From: CALAMD01 sp035301025
Lineage (GTDB): Bacteria > Bacillota > Bacilli > Bacillales > Amphibacillaceae
Assembly (NCBI GenBank): GCA_035301025.1
Contig: DATGUV010000021.1
Span: 1 to 60,190, forward strand
DNA length: 60,190 bases
Reading direction: 5' to 3'
Made by a program: the position numbers and the translations under genes. A model generated the notes under the pieces. That model was not told where the DNA came from. It ran no database searches and saw nothing but the letters and a program-made list of their open reading frames with translations. Positions 8,581 through 18,017 of the stretch are shown here, piece after piece (the first letter of the stretch is position 1; the number at the start of each line of letters is the position of its first letter).

Positions 8581-8641
8581 TGTCTATAAGATGATTTGAT
8601 ATGGTATTTATTACCTATTCATCCAAATCATTCCATAGACA
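8581..8641. repeat. Nested inverted repeat between nrdJ and yqhL
   Basis: TGTCTAT (8581-8587) pairs with ATAGACA, then ATGATTTG with CAAATCAT, and an inner GGTA/TACC hairpin fills the centre. It has no T tract. It sits in the divergent promoter region and could be an operator, a cruciform or a decayed mobile element. Confidence 0.6.
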
Positions 8642-8722
8642 CGTATTCTATTTCCTTTGTGACGGTGTGCGTACGATTTACATTTTTCAAAAAAACTTTT
8701 TTCACATTTAAATGAATCTCCT

Positions 8723-8751
8723 TTGATATTCTATCATAATCTAACTATAAT
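8723..8751 (+). promoter_or_regulatory. yqhL sigma-A promoter
   Basis: TTGATA (8723-8728), a 17-base spacer and a perfect TATAAT (8746-8751), 36 bases before the yqhL ATG. Confidence 0.75.
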
Positions 8752-8786
8752 AGTAGATAGAATGATCAATAAACGGAGGAACACAT

Positions 8787-9152
8787 ATGAAATTTATTGT
8801 TATTGCACTCGTAGCACTACTTGCATTTGCTATTTTTAGACATTATCGTCAACGATCTCATTTAAAAATATTAAATCAAGATGATTTTACCAATCGGAAA
8901 GCACAATTAATTGATGTCCGTGAACCACAAGAGTTTGAAAGAGGACATATTCTAGGGGCTCGAAATATTCCCATGACCCAATTGAAACAACGGTTAGTTG
9001 AAATCCGTCCAGACAAACCAGTATATCTATACTGCCAAAATATTTCTCGCTCCAGTAGAGCTGCAAATATACTTCGCAAAAAAGGATACACTGATATTAG
9101 TTTACTAAAAGGTGGATTTCGTAAATGGGAAGGCAAAATTAAATTTAAATAA
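8787..9152 (+). CDS. yqhL: Membrane-anchored rhodanese-like protein YqhL
   Basis: A 121-residue protein with one N-terminal membrane segment (residues 2-18) and a single rhodanese domain (about 33-118). The LIDVREPQEFERGHILGARNIP motif and the active-site loop YLYCQNISRSSRAA, with catalytic Cys83, are intact, so persulfide transfer is plausible. The ribosome binding site is CGGAGGA. The family sits beside the gcv genes in B. subtilis as well; the physiological sulfur donor and acceptor are unknown. Confidence 0.88.
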   Translation: MKFIVIALVALLAFAIFRHYRQRSHLKILNQDDFTNRKAQLIDVREPQEFERGHILGARNIPMTQLKQRLVEIRPDKPVYLYCQNISRSSRAANILRKKGYTDISLLKGGFRKWEGKIKFK

Positions 9153-9168
9153 TTATTATTTTTCAAAT

Positions 9169-9207
9169 AAAAATGCATGAATATGACGTTCATATTCATG
9201 CATTTTT
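9169..9207. terminator. Bidirectional terminator between yqhL and gcvPB
   Basis: An 18-bp stem around a CG centre, with arms bounded by an A run on the left and a T run on the right, lies between two convergent genes. Confidence 0.9.
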
Positions 9208-9215
9208 TGATGGTT

Positions 9216-10682
9216 CTATTCAACTTCTTTTTGATACCTTAACACTGGTTTTCTTGCTGCTGTTGTTTCATCCAACCTTCCAACTACAGCTTTGTGTGGA
9301 GCTTCTAAGACAATGTCAGGATTTTCATCTGTTTCTTCGCTAATTTGTAACATAGCTGCAATAAATTGATCTAACGTTTCTTTTGATTCTGTTTCCGTTG
9401 GTTCAATCATCAATGCTTCTTCTACGATCAATGGGAAGTAAACGGTTGGTGGATGGATGTTCATGTCCATCAAACGTTTAGCAATATCCATCGTGCGAAC
9501 TCCTTTTTTCTTCTGCTTGCTACCTGAAATGACAAACTCATGTTTACAATGTTGTGTAAACGGAAGTTCATATGCTTCTTCTAAATTACGCATCAAGTAG
9601 TTTGAGTTAAGTACTGCATACTCACTTACATTTTTTAAACCTTTAGGTCCCATTGTACGAATATACGTGTATGCTCTTAAGTATATTCCAAAGTTTCCGT
9701 AGTAGCTTTTTACCATACCGATAGACTCGGGACGATCATAATCAAAATCATATACGCCATCTTTTTCACGCACCACTGGCTTCGGTAAGAATGGTGCTAA
9801 TTCCTCTGATACACCAATCGGACCTGAACCTGGTCCTCCGCCGCCGTGTGGTCCTGTAAATGTTTTGTGCAAGTTTAAGTGTACAGCATCAAATCCCATG
9901 TCTCCTGGACGACTATACCCCATAATTGCGTTTAAATTCGCCCCATCATAGAACAGTTTCCCACCAACTCCATGGACAATTTCGGCCATTTCAATAATTT
10001 CTGTTTCAAACAAACCTAATGTGTTTGGGTTCGTTAACATCAGTGCTGCGGTTTTATCACTAACAACACGTTTTAAATCTTCAACATCAACAAGTCCTTT
10101 GTCATTTGACTTCACTTCTACTGTTTTATAACCTGCTAAAGATGCCGATGCAGGGTTTGTACCGTGAGCAGAGTCAGGGACAATCACTTCATCACGATGA
10201 TGGTCTCCATTTGCATCATGAAAAGCCTTAATCATCATTAATGATGTCCACTCTCCTTGAGAACCTGCGGCAGGCTGCAATGAAATCTCATGCATTCCTG
10301 TAATTTCTTCTAAGTGAACTTGTAAATCATACATTACTTCTAAAGCACCTTGAACAGTTTTCGTGTCTTGGTATGGATGAATGTGACTAAATCCAGGTAG
10401 TCTGGCAACATCTTCATTAATTACCGGGTTATATTTCATCGTACAAGAACCTAACGGATAAAAGCCTGACAAAATTCCATAGTTTCGATTAGATAAGCCT
10501 GTATAGTGACGCATTAATCCTAATTCATCAACCTCAGGAAGTTCTGCATCTACTTTTCGTACATATACATCATTCAAGTCTTCTGTCAGGTCAACTTTTG
10601 GAACATCAAGCGCTGGTAAATTATAGCTTGTCCTGCCTTCTTGACTGCGTTCAAAAATTAACGGAAAATTTTCCTTAGCCAT
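9216..10682 (-). CDS. gcvPB: Glycine dehydrogenase (decarboxylating) subunit 2
   Basis: The PLP-carrying half of the two-chain P-protein. It decarboxylates glycine and passes the aminomethyl group to lipoyl-GcvH. K273, in NLHKTFTGPHGGGGPG, is the Schiff-base lysine, followed by the glycine-rich loop. Length (488) and the SAHGTNPASA segment are standard. It overlaps gcvPA by 8 bases, indicating translational coupling. It is the last gene of the riboswitch-controlled operon. gcvH and lipoate genes are not in the window. Confidence 0.97.
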   Translation of the reverse strand: MAKENFPLIFERSQEGRTSYNLPALDVPKVDLTEDLNDVYVRKVDAELPEVDELGLMRHYTGLSNRNYGILSGFYPLGSCTMKYNPVINEDVARLPGFSHIHPYQDTKTVQGALEVMYDLQVHLEEITGMHEISLQPAAGSQGEWTSLMMIKAFHDANGDHHRDEVIVPDSAHGTNPASASLAGYKTVEVKSNDKGLVDVEDLKRVVSDKTAALMLTNPNTLGLFETEIIEMAEIVHGVGGKLFYDGANLNAIMGYSRPGDMGFDAVHLNLHKTFTGPHGGGGPGSGPIGVSEELAPFLPKPVVREKDGVYDFDYDRPESIGMVKSYYGNFGIYLRAYTYIRTMGPKGLKNVSEYAVLNSNYLMRNLEEAYELPFTQHCKHEFVISGSKQKKKGVRTMDIAKRLMDMNIHPPTVYFPLIVEEALMIEPTETESKETLDQFIAAMLQISEETDENPDIVLEAPHKAVVGRLDETTAARKPVLRYQKEVE

Positions 10683-12024
10683 TGATATCCCCCACTTCTT
10701 TTACAAAAGTATCAATTTCTTCTTTTGATCTAATTTCTGTTGTAGCAATTAACATATGATTTTCTAATTCTGAATAAGTACTTCCAAGATCATATCCGCC
10801 GACAAATCCTTTATCAAATAAATGTTCGTTTACAACAGAAACTGGCTTCGAGAGCTTCACTACGATTTCATTAAAGAATGGTCCTGTAAATGCAACAGGT
10901 ATATTCAGTTCTTCAAACTTTTGCTTTGTATATCTTGCTTTTTGCATATTTAATTTAGCCATATCTTTCACACCATTTTTACCAAGAGCACTCATTGCTG
11001 CTGAACTTGCAAGGGCGTTTAATGCTTGGTTTGATGTAATGTTCGATGTCGCTTTTTCACGTCTAATATGCTGCTCTCTTGTTTGTAATGTTAAAACGAA
11101 ACCACGTTCACCATTCTCATCAACCGTCTCACCAACAAAACGGCCTGGAACTCTACGCATATTCTTTTTCGTTGTAGCAAAATACCCACAGTGAGGTCCA
11201 CCAAATTGTGCTGGGATTCCAAATACTTGAGTATCCCCTACTACAATATCAGCTCCAAACTCACTTGGCGGTGTTAAATATCCAAGAGAAAGCGGGTTAC
11301 TTGAAACGACAAACATCGTTTTCTTTTGTTGTTCAATCAGTTTATTAATGTCTTCTAAAGGTTCAATTTGACCAAAAAAGTTTGGATATTGAACAATAAC
11401 AGCCGCAGTATTTTCATCTAACTCTGTTTCCAATTGATTTAAATCAGTCAAACCATCTTTATGACCAATTTCAACGACTTCTAATTCTTGTCCTTTTGCA
11501 GCGGTTTGAACAAGCTGACGGTGTTCTGGATGAACCGTTGAAGAAATAAGCACTTTACTCTTTCTTGTTTGTCCATGTGCTAAACTCATTGCCTCAACAA
11601 CAGCTGTTCCCCCATCATATAAAGATGAGTTAACAACTGGCATACCAGTCAGCTCGGACACCATTGTTTGGAATTCGAACATCGCTTGTAATTCACCTTG
11701 GGTCATTTCTGGCTGATACGGTGTGTACGCTGTGTAAAACTCTTGTCTAGAAATAACATGATCAACGACCGATGGAATGTAATGATCATACACTCCTGCT
11801 CCTAAAAACGAGCTATATGCTGTTAAATCAGCATTTTTCCCCGCTAATTGTGTCAATTCTTTTTTCAGTTCATATTCACTCACAGGCTTTTTTAAATCCA
11901 ACTCTCTGTTTAAACGAACTTCTTTCGGAATATCAGAAAACAACTCTTCTGTTGAAGATATACCGATTGAATCTAACATTGCTTTCTTATCGGATTCTGT
12001 CATTGGTAAATATCTAAATCCCAT
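10675..12024 (-). CDS. gcvPA: Glycine dehydrogenase (decarboxylating) subunit 1
   Basis: Partner of GcvPB in the glycine cleavage P-protein; it shares the fold but lacks the PLP lysine. The 449-residue protein starts MGFRYLPMTESDK, typical of the family, with conserved SFLGAGVYDHYIPSVVDH, YTPYQPEMTQGELQ and FGGPHCGYFA. It starts 15 bases after gcvT with AAGGAGG upstream. Confidence 0.97.
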   Translation of the reverse strand: MGFRYLPMTESDKKAMLDSIGISSTEELFSDIPKEVRLNRELDLKKPVSEYELKKELTQLAGKNADLTAYSSFLGAGVYDHYIPSVVDHVISRQEFYTAYTPYQPEMTQGELQAMFEFQTMVSELTGMPVVNSSLYDGGTAVVEAMSLAHGQTRKSKVLISSTVHPEHRQLVQTAAKGQELEVVEIGHKDGLTDLNQLETELDENTAAVIVQYPNFFGQIEPLEDINKLIEQQKKTMFVVSSNPLSLGYLTPPSEFGADIVVGDTQVFGIPAQFGGPHCGYFATTKKNMRRVPGRFVGETVDENGERGFVLTLQTREQHIRREKATSNITSNQALNALASSAAMSALGKNGVKDMAKLNMQKARYTKQKFEELNIPVAFTGPFFNEIVVKLSKPVSVVNEHLFDKGFVGGYDLGSTYSELENHMLIATTEIRSKEEIDTFVKEVGDING

Positions 12025-12038
12025 AGCTAAATTCCTCC

Positions 12039-13151
12039 TTATTTTCCAGGTTTATAGAATGGTGTTTTCACAACTTCAGCCTTTAATTGCCTTTTTCGAA
12101 CTTGGATAGTGACCTCACTTCCAACTTCAGCATACTTTTTATCAATTAAAGCCATTCCAATATTTTTTCCAAGTGTTGGAGATTGTGTCCCAGATGTTAC
12201 AAACCCAACTTTCTCCTCGTTAACTAGGACTTCATAGTCAGTTCTTGGAATCCCTTTATCAATCATTTCAATACCAACTAATTTTCTATTTGTTCCTTGT
12301 TCAGCTTGTTGTTTTAAAACGTCACTTCCAATAAAATCGACACCCTTATCAACTTTAACAGCAAATTTCAATCCTGCTTCAAGTGGCGTAATTTCCTTCG
12401 ATAACTCCTGTCCGTATAGCGGCAGGCCTACTTCAAAACGCAGTGTATCTCTTGCACCTAATCCTACTGGTTCGATACCTTCGTCTTCTCCAACTTCAAG
12501 AAGTAAATTCCATAACGCTGCACCGATAGATGCATCCATGTAAATTTCAAATCCATCTTCACCAGTATATCCTGTTCGAGAAATAAGTGCTTCTGCATCA
12601 ATTTTTGGGAGTTTTACGTTGTCTAGGAAACGAAACATTTTTATTTCTGATAAATCAGTGTCTACAACTTTTTGTAATACTTTTTCTGCAAGAGGTCCTT
12701 GTAAAGCTAATAATGCATATGTGTCAGATGCATTTTCTACAAGCACATCATCTCCATATGTATTATGCGCTGTTAACCATTCGAAATCTTTCTCAATATT
12801 AGCTGCGTTCACAACGAGTAAATATTCTTCGTCAGACAACTTATATACTAAAAAGTCATCGACGGTTCCACCGTTTTCGTAACACATAAATGTGTATTGA
12901 GCACGGCCTACTTCTAACTTTGAAACATCATTTGTAACCATTTCCTGTAAAAAATGCTCACTTTTAGGACCTTTTACGAATATTTCTCCCATATGAGAAA
13001 CATCAAAAAGGCCTGCTTTCGTTCGTGTTATTTCATGTTCATGTTTGATGCTTGAAAACTGAACAGGTAGATCCCATCCACCAAAATCAATTGTTTTCGC
13101 ACCATGTTTTTCGTACTCCGGGTAGATTGGCGTTCTTTTTAGTTCACTCAT
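12039..13151 (-). CDS. gcvT: Aminomethyltransferase (T-protein)
   Basis: Transfers the methylene group from aminomethyl-GcvH to tetrahydrofolate, giving 5,10-methylene-THF and ammonia. The 370-residue protein opens MSELKRTPIYPEYEKHG, with DFGGWDLPVQF and the folate-binding RTGYTGEDGFEIY near residues 185-197. The ATG at 13151 is chosen since AAGGAGTGGA lies just before it; the longer frame would start inside that ribosome binding site. First gene after the glycine riboswitch. Confidence 0.97.
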   Translation of the reverse strand: MSELKRTPIYPEYEKHGAKTIDFGGWDLPVQFSSIKHEHEITRTKAGLFDVSHMGEIFVKGPKSEHFLQEMVTNDVSKLEVGRAQYTFMCYENGGTVDDFLVYKLSDEEYLLVVNAANIEKDFEWLTAHNTYGDDVLVENASDTYALLALQGPLAEKVLQKVVDTDLSEIKMFRFLDNVKLPKIDAEALISRTGYTGEDGFEIYMDASIGAALWNLLLEVGEDEGIEPVGLGARDTLRFEVGLPLYGQELSKEITPLEAGLKFAVKVDKGVDFIGSDVLKQQAEQGTNRKLVGIEMIDKGIPRTDYEVLVNEEKVGFVTSGTQSPTLGKNIGMALIDKKYAEVGSEVTIQVRKRQLKAEVVKTPFYKPGK

Positions 13152-13196
13152 GTCTCCACTCCTTATCATTTACATAACGTGCATAGTTTCTTTCCA

Positions 13197-13445
13197 CAAA
13201 AATAGAGGTTCCACCGACACATCAGGAAACCTCTGTCCTTCAACCAGAAAGTTGCACACTTACATGATAGAATTTACAATCAATTCTTCCAAAGTGCTTG
13301 CTTCTTGGGTGGTTTACACGTAGTAAACACTCTCCAGAGCCGCGTCCCACAAAAGTCTTTTTTACCTGAGAGATTCGCAATTTGCTTGCTCCTTCGGTGT
13401 TACTTCTACACCATATTCTGTGTAAAGTAAGCTCTCCCCTTGTAT
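13197..13445 (-). promoter_or_regulatory. Tandem glycine riboswitch upstream of gcvT
   Basis: Read on the minus strand, aptamer 1 has GGGGAGAGC, ACACCGAAGGAGCAAGC, AATCTCTCAGGTAAAAAAG and GGGACGCGGCTCTGGAGAG. Aptamer 2 follows directly, with ACCCAAGAAGCAAGCAC and CTTTCTGGTTGAAGGACAG. It ends in an intrinsic hairpin: arms AGAGGTTTCC and GGTGGAACCTCT, then ATTTTTG (about 13197-13230), overlapping the end of aptamer 2. Known gcvT switches of this kind turn expression on when glycine binds. Aptamer 2 departs from consensus at several core positions. Confidence 0.93.
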
Positions 13446-13627
13446 TCATCCGCATTTATGAAATTTATGCAAGTGGTTATACTATGTATCAGCATCTATG
13501 AAACCCTAATTTGCAACTACAGTATATCATAAATTCATCAAATAAGAAACGCGTAAAAGCGGTATCAATAGGAATATAACAAGATTTTGAGCAAATGGAT
13601 CAATTATCATATAAAGGAGTCATTCAT

Positions 13628-15283
13628 TTGAAGCATATAAAAATTCAAAAAGATCATACGTTTCTACCTATGTTAAAAGAAAAAATAAAGACAAATCAGA
13701 CAGAGTCATCTTGGGAGACCTTCTCATTGGCATATCAAGCGGAACTTGCATTCATGAACGCTTCTTTTGATGAATTAAAATCAATCGATCATGTACCACA
13801 AGTTGAGTTTTTACCGTACCAACTAGACGTGGCAAAAAAGGTGTTATTTCATATGCATGGACGTGCTATCCTCGCCGATGAGGTCGGATTAGGAAAAACA
13901 ATTGAAGCTGGTCTTATTTTAAAAGAATATATCATACGTGGACTCGTTAAAAAAGCTTTAATTCTTGTTCCCGCTTCATTAGTCAATCAGTGGGTAAATG
14001 AGCTACGTATAAAATTCAATATTCATGCCGTGTCTTACCGCAAAAATTACAACTGGGAAGATATAGATATTGTTGTATGTTCTTTAGATATGGCAAAAAA
14101 AGATCCACACCATCAAACAATTATTAATATTCCTTATGATTTTTTATTAGTAGATGAGGCGCATCGCTTAAAAAATAATAAAACATTAAACAATGCCTTT
14201 GTCCGTAATATCCAAAAAAAGTATTGCTTGTTATTGACAGCTACCCCTATTCAAAATTCATTAAGTGAAATCTATCATTTAATCTCCATTATTCGACCTG
14301 GGTTACTTGGAACATATGAATCCTTTATGGATGCTTTTGAAGAAAATGAGCACGAACAACAATCCATTTTAAAACAATTGGTGCAAAAAGTTCTTGTACG
14401 TAATACACGCAAGGACATTGAGACACATTCTATTAAACGCTTTCTATCTACAGAATGGATTGCATTTACATCTGAAGAACAAGAAGTGTACAACCAAATT
14501 GAACATTTAACGAGTCATTTTCCCCCTTTCACAAAATTAACATTACTCCGAGCATTATGTTCTTCGAGGGAAGCATGTTATTTATCCATAGAAAAACTTT
14601 TAAAAGAAGACAATCAGCCTTTTCGTAAAGAATTAGTGAACATCTCTAATAAATTAAGTGTTCTACCCCATCATATTAAAGCAAAGAAGGCTGTTGAATA
14701 TATTCAATCTGTAAAAGGGGAAAAAGTCATTATTTTCACTGAGTTTCGTGCGACACAATTTTATCTCCAATGGTATTTACAGCAACATGGTATATCTTCT
14801 GTCCCTTTTCGAGGGGGCTTTAAGAGTTCTAAAAAAGACTGGATGAAACAGTTGTTTGAACATCATGCACAAGTTCTTATAGCTACTGAAGCAGGTGGAG
14901 AAGGAATCAATCTTCAGTTTTGCCATCATTTAATCAACTATGACCTTCCTTGGAATCCAATGAAAATTGAACAGAGAATTGGTAGAATCCATCGTTTCGG
15001 TCAAAAATACAATGTTCATATTACACACTTAGCCCTTGAGGACACATTAGAAGATCGATTGATGCGAATTCTTTATGAAAAGGTAGGGTTATTTGAACGA
15101 ATCATTGGACGTGTAGATGACATTCTCGCTCTAAGAGAAACGCCAAATATCGATCATGCCATTCAGTCAATATTAACAGAAGCAAATTCTGAGGAAGACA
15201 TTCGAGACCAATTAACACAACTATCAACAATCATTGAACAAAATACTTCAGAAGATGAGGTTGAACACTATGGCCATTCCTGA
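13628..15283 (+). CDS. yqhH: SNF2-type DEAD/DEAH helicase YqhH
   Basis: A 551-residue superfamily 2 ATPase. Motif I is DEVGLGKTIEAG (about 84-95), motif II LLVDEAHRLKN with DEAH near 176, motif III TATPIQNS, motif V ATEAGGEGINLQ and motif VI QRIGRIHRFGQ. It resembles RapA-like SNF2 proteins that remodel DNA or stalled RNA polymerase. TTG at 13628 is preferred: AAAGGAG lies 8 bases before it, while an ATG 33 bases upstream has no such site. The coding end overlaps yqhG by 14 bases. Exact role unknown. Confidence 0.88.
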   Translation: MKHIKIQKDHTFLPMLKEKIKTNQTESSWETFSLAYQAELAFMNASFDELKSIDHVPQVEFLPYQLDVAKKVLFHMHGRAILADEVGLGKTIEAGLILKEYIIRGLVKKALILVPASLVNQWVNELRIKFNIHAVSYRKNYNWEDIDIVVCSLDMAKKDPHHQTIINIPYDFLLVDEAHRLKNNKTLNNAFVRNIQKKYCLLLTATPIQNSLSEIYHLISIIRPGLLGTYESFMDAFEENEHEQQSILKQLVQKVLVRNTRKDIETHSIKRFLSTEWIAFTSEEQEVYNQIEHLTSHFPPFTKLTLLRALCSSREACYLSIEKLLKEDNQPFRKELVNISNKLSVLPHHIKAKKAVEYIQSVKGEKVIIFTEFRATQFYLQWYLQQHGISSVPFRGGFKSSKKDWMKQLFEHHAQVLIATEAGGEGINLQFCHHLINYDLPWNPMKIEQRIGRIHRFGQKYNVHITHLALEDTLEDRLMRILYEKVGLFERIIGRVDDILALRETPNIDHAIQSILTEANSEEDIRDQLTQLSTIIEQNTSEDEVEHYGHS

Positions 15284-16058
15284 TATTCATGCATTTGTTA
15301 AACAATACTTTACTGCAAACTACTGTACTGTATCAGAGGTAGACCAACATATATTACAAGTGGAACTAACGGAGGAAATGGATAAAAAAATTATGAACCG
15401 TCCATTTTATTGGCATTATATTGAAGCAACACAAGGAAAAGGAGAACCAAAAACTCTATTGTTAGGTCCCCACTGGGAATATAAAGATCCTACGATAGAA
15501 TCCATCTATTTTGGTAGTACAAGGTTCCAACAAATTTTAAAAGATTTAACAAAAGAACCTTCATTTGTTCAAATGTTCGAAACGGTAGAAACGAAGGATA
15601 AACAAGCATTACATCCTTGGCTATTTGTAAATATGAAAATCACATATCAAAGTATGCAAACAAAAGATGAAATTTTTTCCCTTGGTTTAAATTTAATTAC
15701 AGGTCATATTACAATACATATGATGGATCATTTACTACAAACCAACTTAAAACCTACAATCTCTACACTATGCTATGTACTCTCGCCTATCATTACATAT
15801 GATAGTGGATTAAAACGTTTAGAGAAAATTTTAGATGTATATTTAGAAGAGCAATCCCATCAGTGGGCTGTGCATTCGATTCAAGAGATGGACAATGAAT
15901 TACAGTTATTGGATCACTTTTATGAAGGAGATCATCCAGATAAAGAACGAGAAATTAAAGCGATTCAAAAACGCTACAAACCTACGATTACTTTTAAATA
16001 CATGAGTGGTGGTATTGTTTATTTAACTCCATCCTTTCAAAAGAAAGAAAAACATTAA
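15270..16058 (+). CDS. yqhG: YqhG family protein
   Basis: A 262-residue soluble protein starting MAIPDIHAFVKQYFTA. It has no recognised enzymatic motif. The partner of the SNF2 gene in B. subtilis is similarly placed and sized. The start overlaps the SNF2 stop, with GAGG upstream, so the two are translationally coupled and probably form one functional unit. Visible features are a conserved-looking NRPFYWHYIE segment near 50 and an acidic C-terminal helix region. Confidence 0.8.
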   Translation: MAIPDIHAFVKQYFTANYCTVSEVDQHILQVELTEEMDKKIMNRPFYWHYIEATQGKGEPKTLLLGPHWEYKDPTIESIYFGSTRFQQILKDLTKEPSFVQMFETVETKDKQALHPWLFVNMKITYQSMQTKDEIFSLGLNLITGHITIHMMDHLLQTNLKPTISTLCYVLSPIITYDSGLKRLEKILDVYLEEQSHQWAVHSIQEMDNELQLLDHFYEGDHPDKEREIKAIQKRYKPTITFKYMSGGIVYLTPSFQKKEKH

Positions 16059-16112
16059 AAAAGTCACATTCTCTTATGTACTCGTGTTCACTACAAGAGA
16101 GTGTGACTTTTT
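16058..16112. terminator. Terminator after yqhG
   Basis: An 18-bp stem (16058-16075 with 16095-16112, one G-T pair), a 19-base loop and terminal A/T runs. The following 16113-16223 region shows nothing; the sinIR-tasA genes found here in B. subtilis are absent. Confidence 0.85.
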
Positions 16113-16223
16113 ATCTAGAAGAATGCACGATGATCAAAAAATTGTTATATCCATTCTGTTCGAGGGATAAATTATATCGGCACAGTCATTCATGTCTCGC
16201 CTGTAGCCATTCTTTAATGTATT

Positions 16224-16403
16224 TCATTTTCGTTTCTGTAATAGGGACCGAACATAAAACGGAACATTTCCGAACCAATCATTTTTACCTAAACTTCTTT
16301 TTTTCAGTGATTCTATCTGCTGATTATTATTTTTTTCTATAGGAGTAGTAATAAAACGGGAAAATTTCCTTGTCATAAATTGTAAATATTCGTTTCCAGT
16401 CAT
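16224..16403 (-). CDS. yqzE: YqzE family small protein
   Basis: A 59-residue open frame beginning MTGNEYLQFMTRKFSRFI, preceded by AAAGGATGG at good spacing. The pattern of an N-terminal YLxFMT...RF block and a C-terminal WFGxxPFYVRSLLQKRK block matches my recollection of B. subtilis YqzE, which lies beside comGG and the shikimate kinase gene. Strongly basic, function unknown. Here it lies on the minus strand downstream of aroK, not at the tail of the comG operon. Confidence 0.7.
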   Translation of the reverse strand: MTGNEYLQFMTRKFSRFITTPIEKNNNQQIESLKKRSLGKNDWFGNVPFYVRSLLQKRK

Positions 16404-16463
16404 AGCTGTTCCATCCTTTCTTAATGAACTAGTCTATGCTAGTATAAACGAACATTCATCAAA

Positions 16464-16961
16464 CTATTCTTGCTTCATAATTCCCATTATTTCCTTACCA
16501 ATCTCTTCTACATGTAATCCATCTGTATGAATTATATGATCCGCAATATTTTTGTACATGGTATGTCTACGTTCATATAACTTTTCTCTTTCCGTTATTT
16601 GTTGATCCCATAATGGACGGGAGGAATCATATTTTAATCGAGACATGATTTCCGAAAAACTTGTTTGTAAATAAATAATGACCCCATTACTGTGCATCGT
16701 TTTGTAATTTTCTTTACGTTCAACGATTCCGCCTCCTGTTGCAATCACATCGAAATCAAGTAGTGATTGTAGAGCTTGTATTTCATATTGTCTAAACTGG
16801 TCTTCCCCTTCATCTGCAAAAATCTGACTAATTTCTTTTTGTCTAGTTTGTTCAATGTATTGATCTGTATCAATAAATGTTTGTGCAAATGTGTGTTGCA
16901 AATATAAACCAACTGTACTCTTTCCACTACCCATAAATCCTATTAAGTAAATCCTTTTCAT
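16464..16961 (-). CDS. aroK: Shikimate kinase
   Basis: Phosphorylates shikimate at O3 with ATP. The 165-residue protein starts MKRIYLIGFMGSGKST, with the P-loop at 8-15, DTD near 33, the shikimate-binding ATGGGIV motif near 77 and the lid arginine in SSRPLWD. The second ATG (16961) is chosen because AAAGGA almost abuts the first. Divergent from comGA, whose TTG lies 66 bases away. Confidence 0.93.
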   Translation of the reverse strand: MKRIYLIGFMGSGKSTVGLYLQHTFAQTFIDTDQYIEQTRQKEISQIFADEGEDQFRQYEIQALQSLLDFDVIATGGGIVERKENYKTMHSNGVIIYLQTSFSEIMSRLKYDSSRPLWDQQITEREKLYERRHTMYKNIADHIIHTDGLHVEEIGKEIMGIMKQE

Positions 16962-17027
16962 ATGTATCATTCCTTTTGTGAAAGTGTATTATAAAATTTC
17001 ATTACCTTTGTAAGGAGTTGTTTATCA

Positions 17028-18017
17028 TTGAATTCTGCTACTTCCTTATCCAAAAGCATTATTGAACATGCCATTTGTGTACATGCCTCTGATATTCATT
17101 TTATTCCTTGTAAAAAAGGAGCAGATGTATATTTTCGCATCAACAATAAACGAAGTTTTCATCAAGCTATTAACATAGATCATTATAACGCTTTATTAAC
17201 GCATTATAAATTTACTTCTGGAATGGATATAGGAGAAATCCAAAAACCTCAAAATGGATCCTTAACATTTACTCTTAATCAATATGTATACTCACTGCGT
17301 TTATCTACCTTACCTGTTCAACATACAGAAAGTTTGGCTATACGTATTTTACCACAAGAAGCGTCTAGACAACTGAATCAATTATTTTTGTTCCACAAAC
17401 AATATAAACGTATCAAAGAATGGACTTGTTTACAATCTGGGTTACTCTTACTAACTGGACCAACAGGTAGCGGAAAATCCACCACATTGTATGCATTGAT
17501 TCATGAAATTATTCAAACGAAAGAAAAACAGCTGATCACACTAGAAGACCCCATAGAACAACAATTACCTGATATTTTACAAGTCCAATTAAATGAAAAA
17601 GCTGGAATTACCTACGCAGAAGGATTCAAAGCAATTTTACGACACGATCCAGATATTGTCATGATTGGCGAAATTAGGGATGCAACTACTGCTGCCTTCG
17701 CTGTAAATGCTGCTCTTAGTGGACATGTTGTTTTTAGCACCTTTCACGCCAGTAATGCAGTTGGAGCAATTACTAGACTTCTTGAAATGGGTATTGATCC
17801 TGCAGATTTACGAGCGTCACTAAAGGCTGTAGCAGCTATTGAGTTAATAAATATCCATGAACAAAATGAAACGGAGAAAAGATCTGCTATCCTCGAAATA
17901 CTAGAGGAACATCACATTGACGCTATTATACACAGACAGCCGATTCCGTTTTATGAGACATTTCAAAACTTACGAAAAGAGGCTTACCAACATGAACAAA
18001 AGTCCTCCGACTACTGA
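17028..18017 (+). CDS. comGA: Competence pilus assembly ATPase ComGA
   Basis: A secretion ATPase of the GspE/PilB family that powers assembly of the DNA-uptake pilus. The 329-residue protein has Walker A GPTGSGKSTT (near 145), the Asp box TLEDPIEQ, Walker B DPDIVMIGEIRD and the His box FSTFHASNA. It starts at TTG with TAAGGAG upstream. No clear ComK box (AAAA-N5-TTTT) is seen before it, so control is unclear. First gene of the comG operon. Confidence 0.95.
   Translation: MNSATSLSKSIIEHAICVHASDIHFIPCKKGADVYFRINNKRSFHQAINIDHYNALLTHYKFTSGMDIGEIQKPQNGSLTFTLNQYVYSLRLSTLPVQHTESLAIRILPQEASRQLNQLFLFHKQYKRIKEWTCLQSGLLLLTGPTGSGKSTTLYALIHEIIQTKEKQLITLEDPIEQQLPDILQVQLNEKAGITYAEGFKAILRHDPDIVMIGEIRDATTAAFAVNAALSGHVVFSTFHASNAVGAITRLLEMGIDPADLRASLKAVAAIELINIHEQNETEKRSAILEILEEHHIDAIIHRQPIPFYETFQNLRKEAYQHEQKSSDY

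Noticed and set aside
5876..8786. Cobalamin riboswitch upstream of nrdJ
   Set aside because: No B12-box like GCCACTG sequence or matching arms were found on the minus strand between 8438 and 8786.
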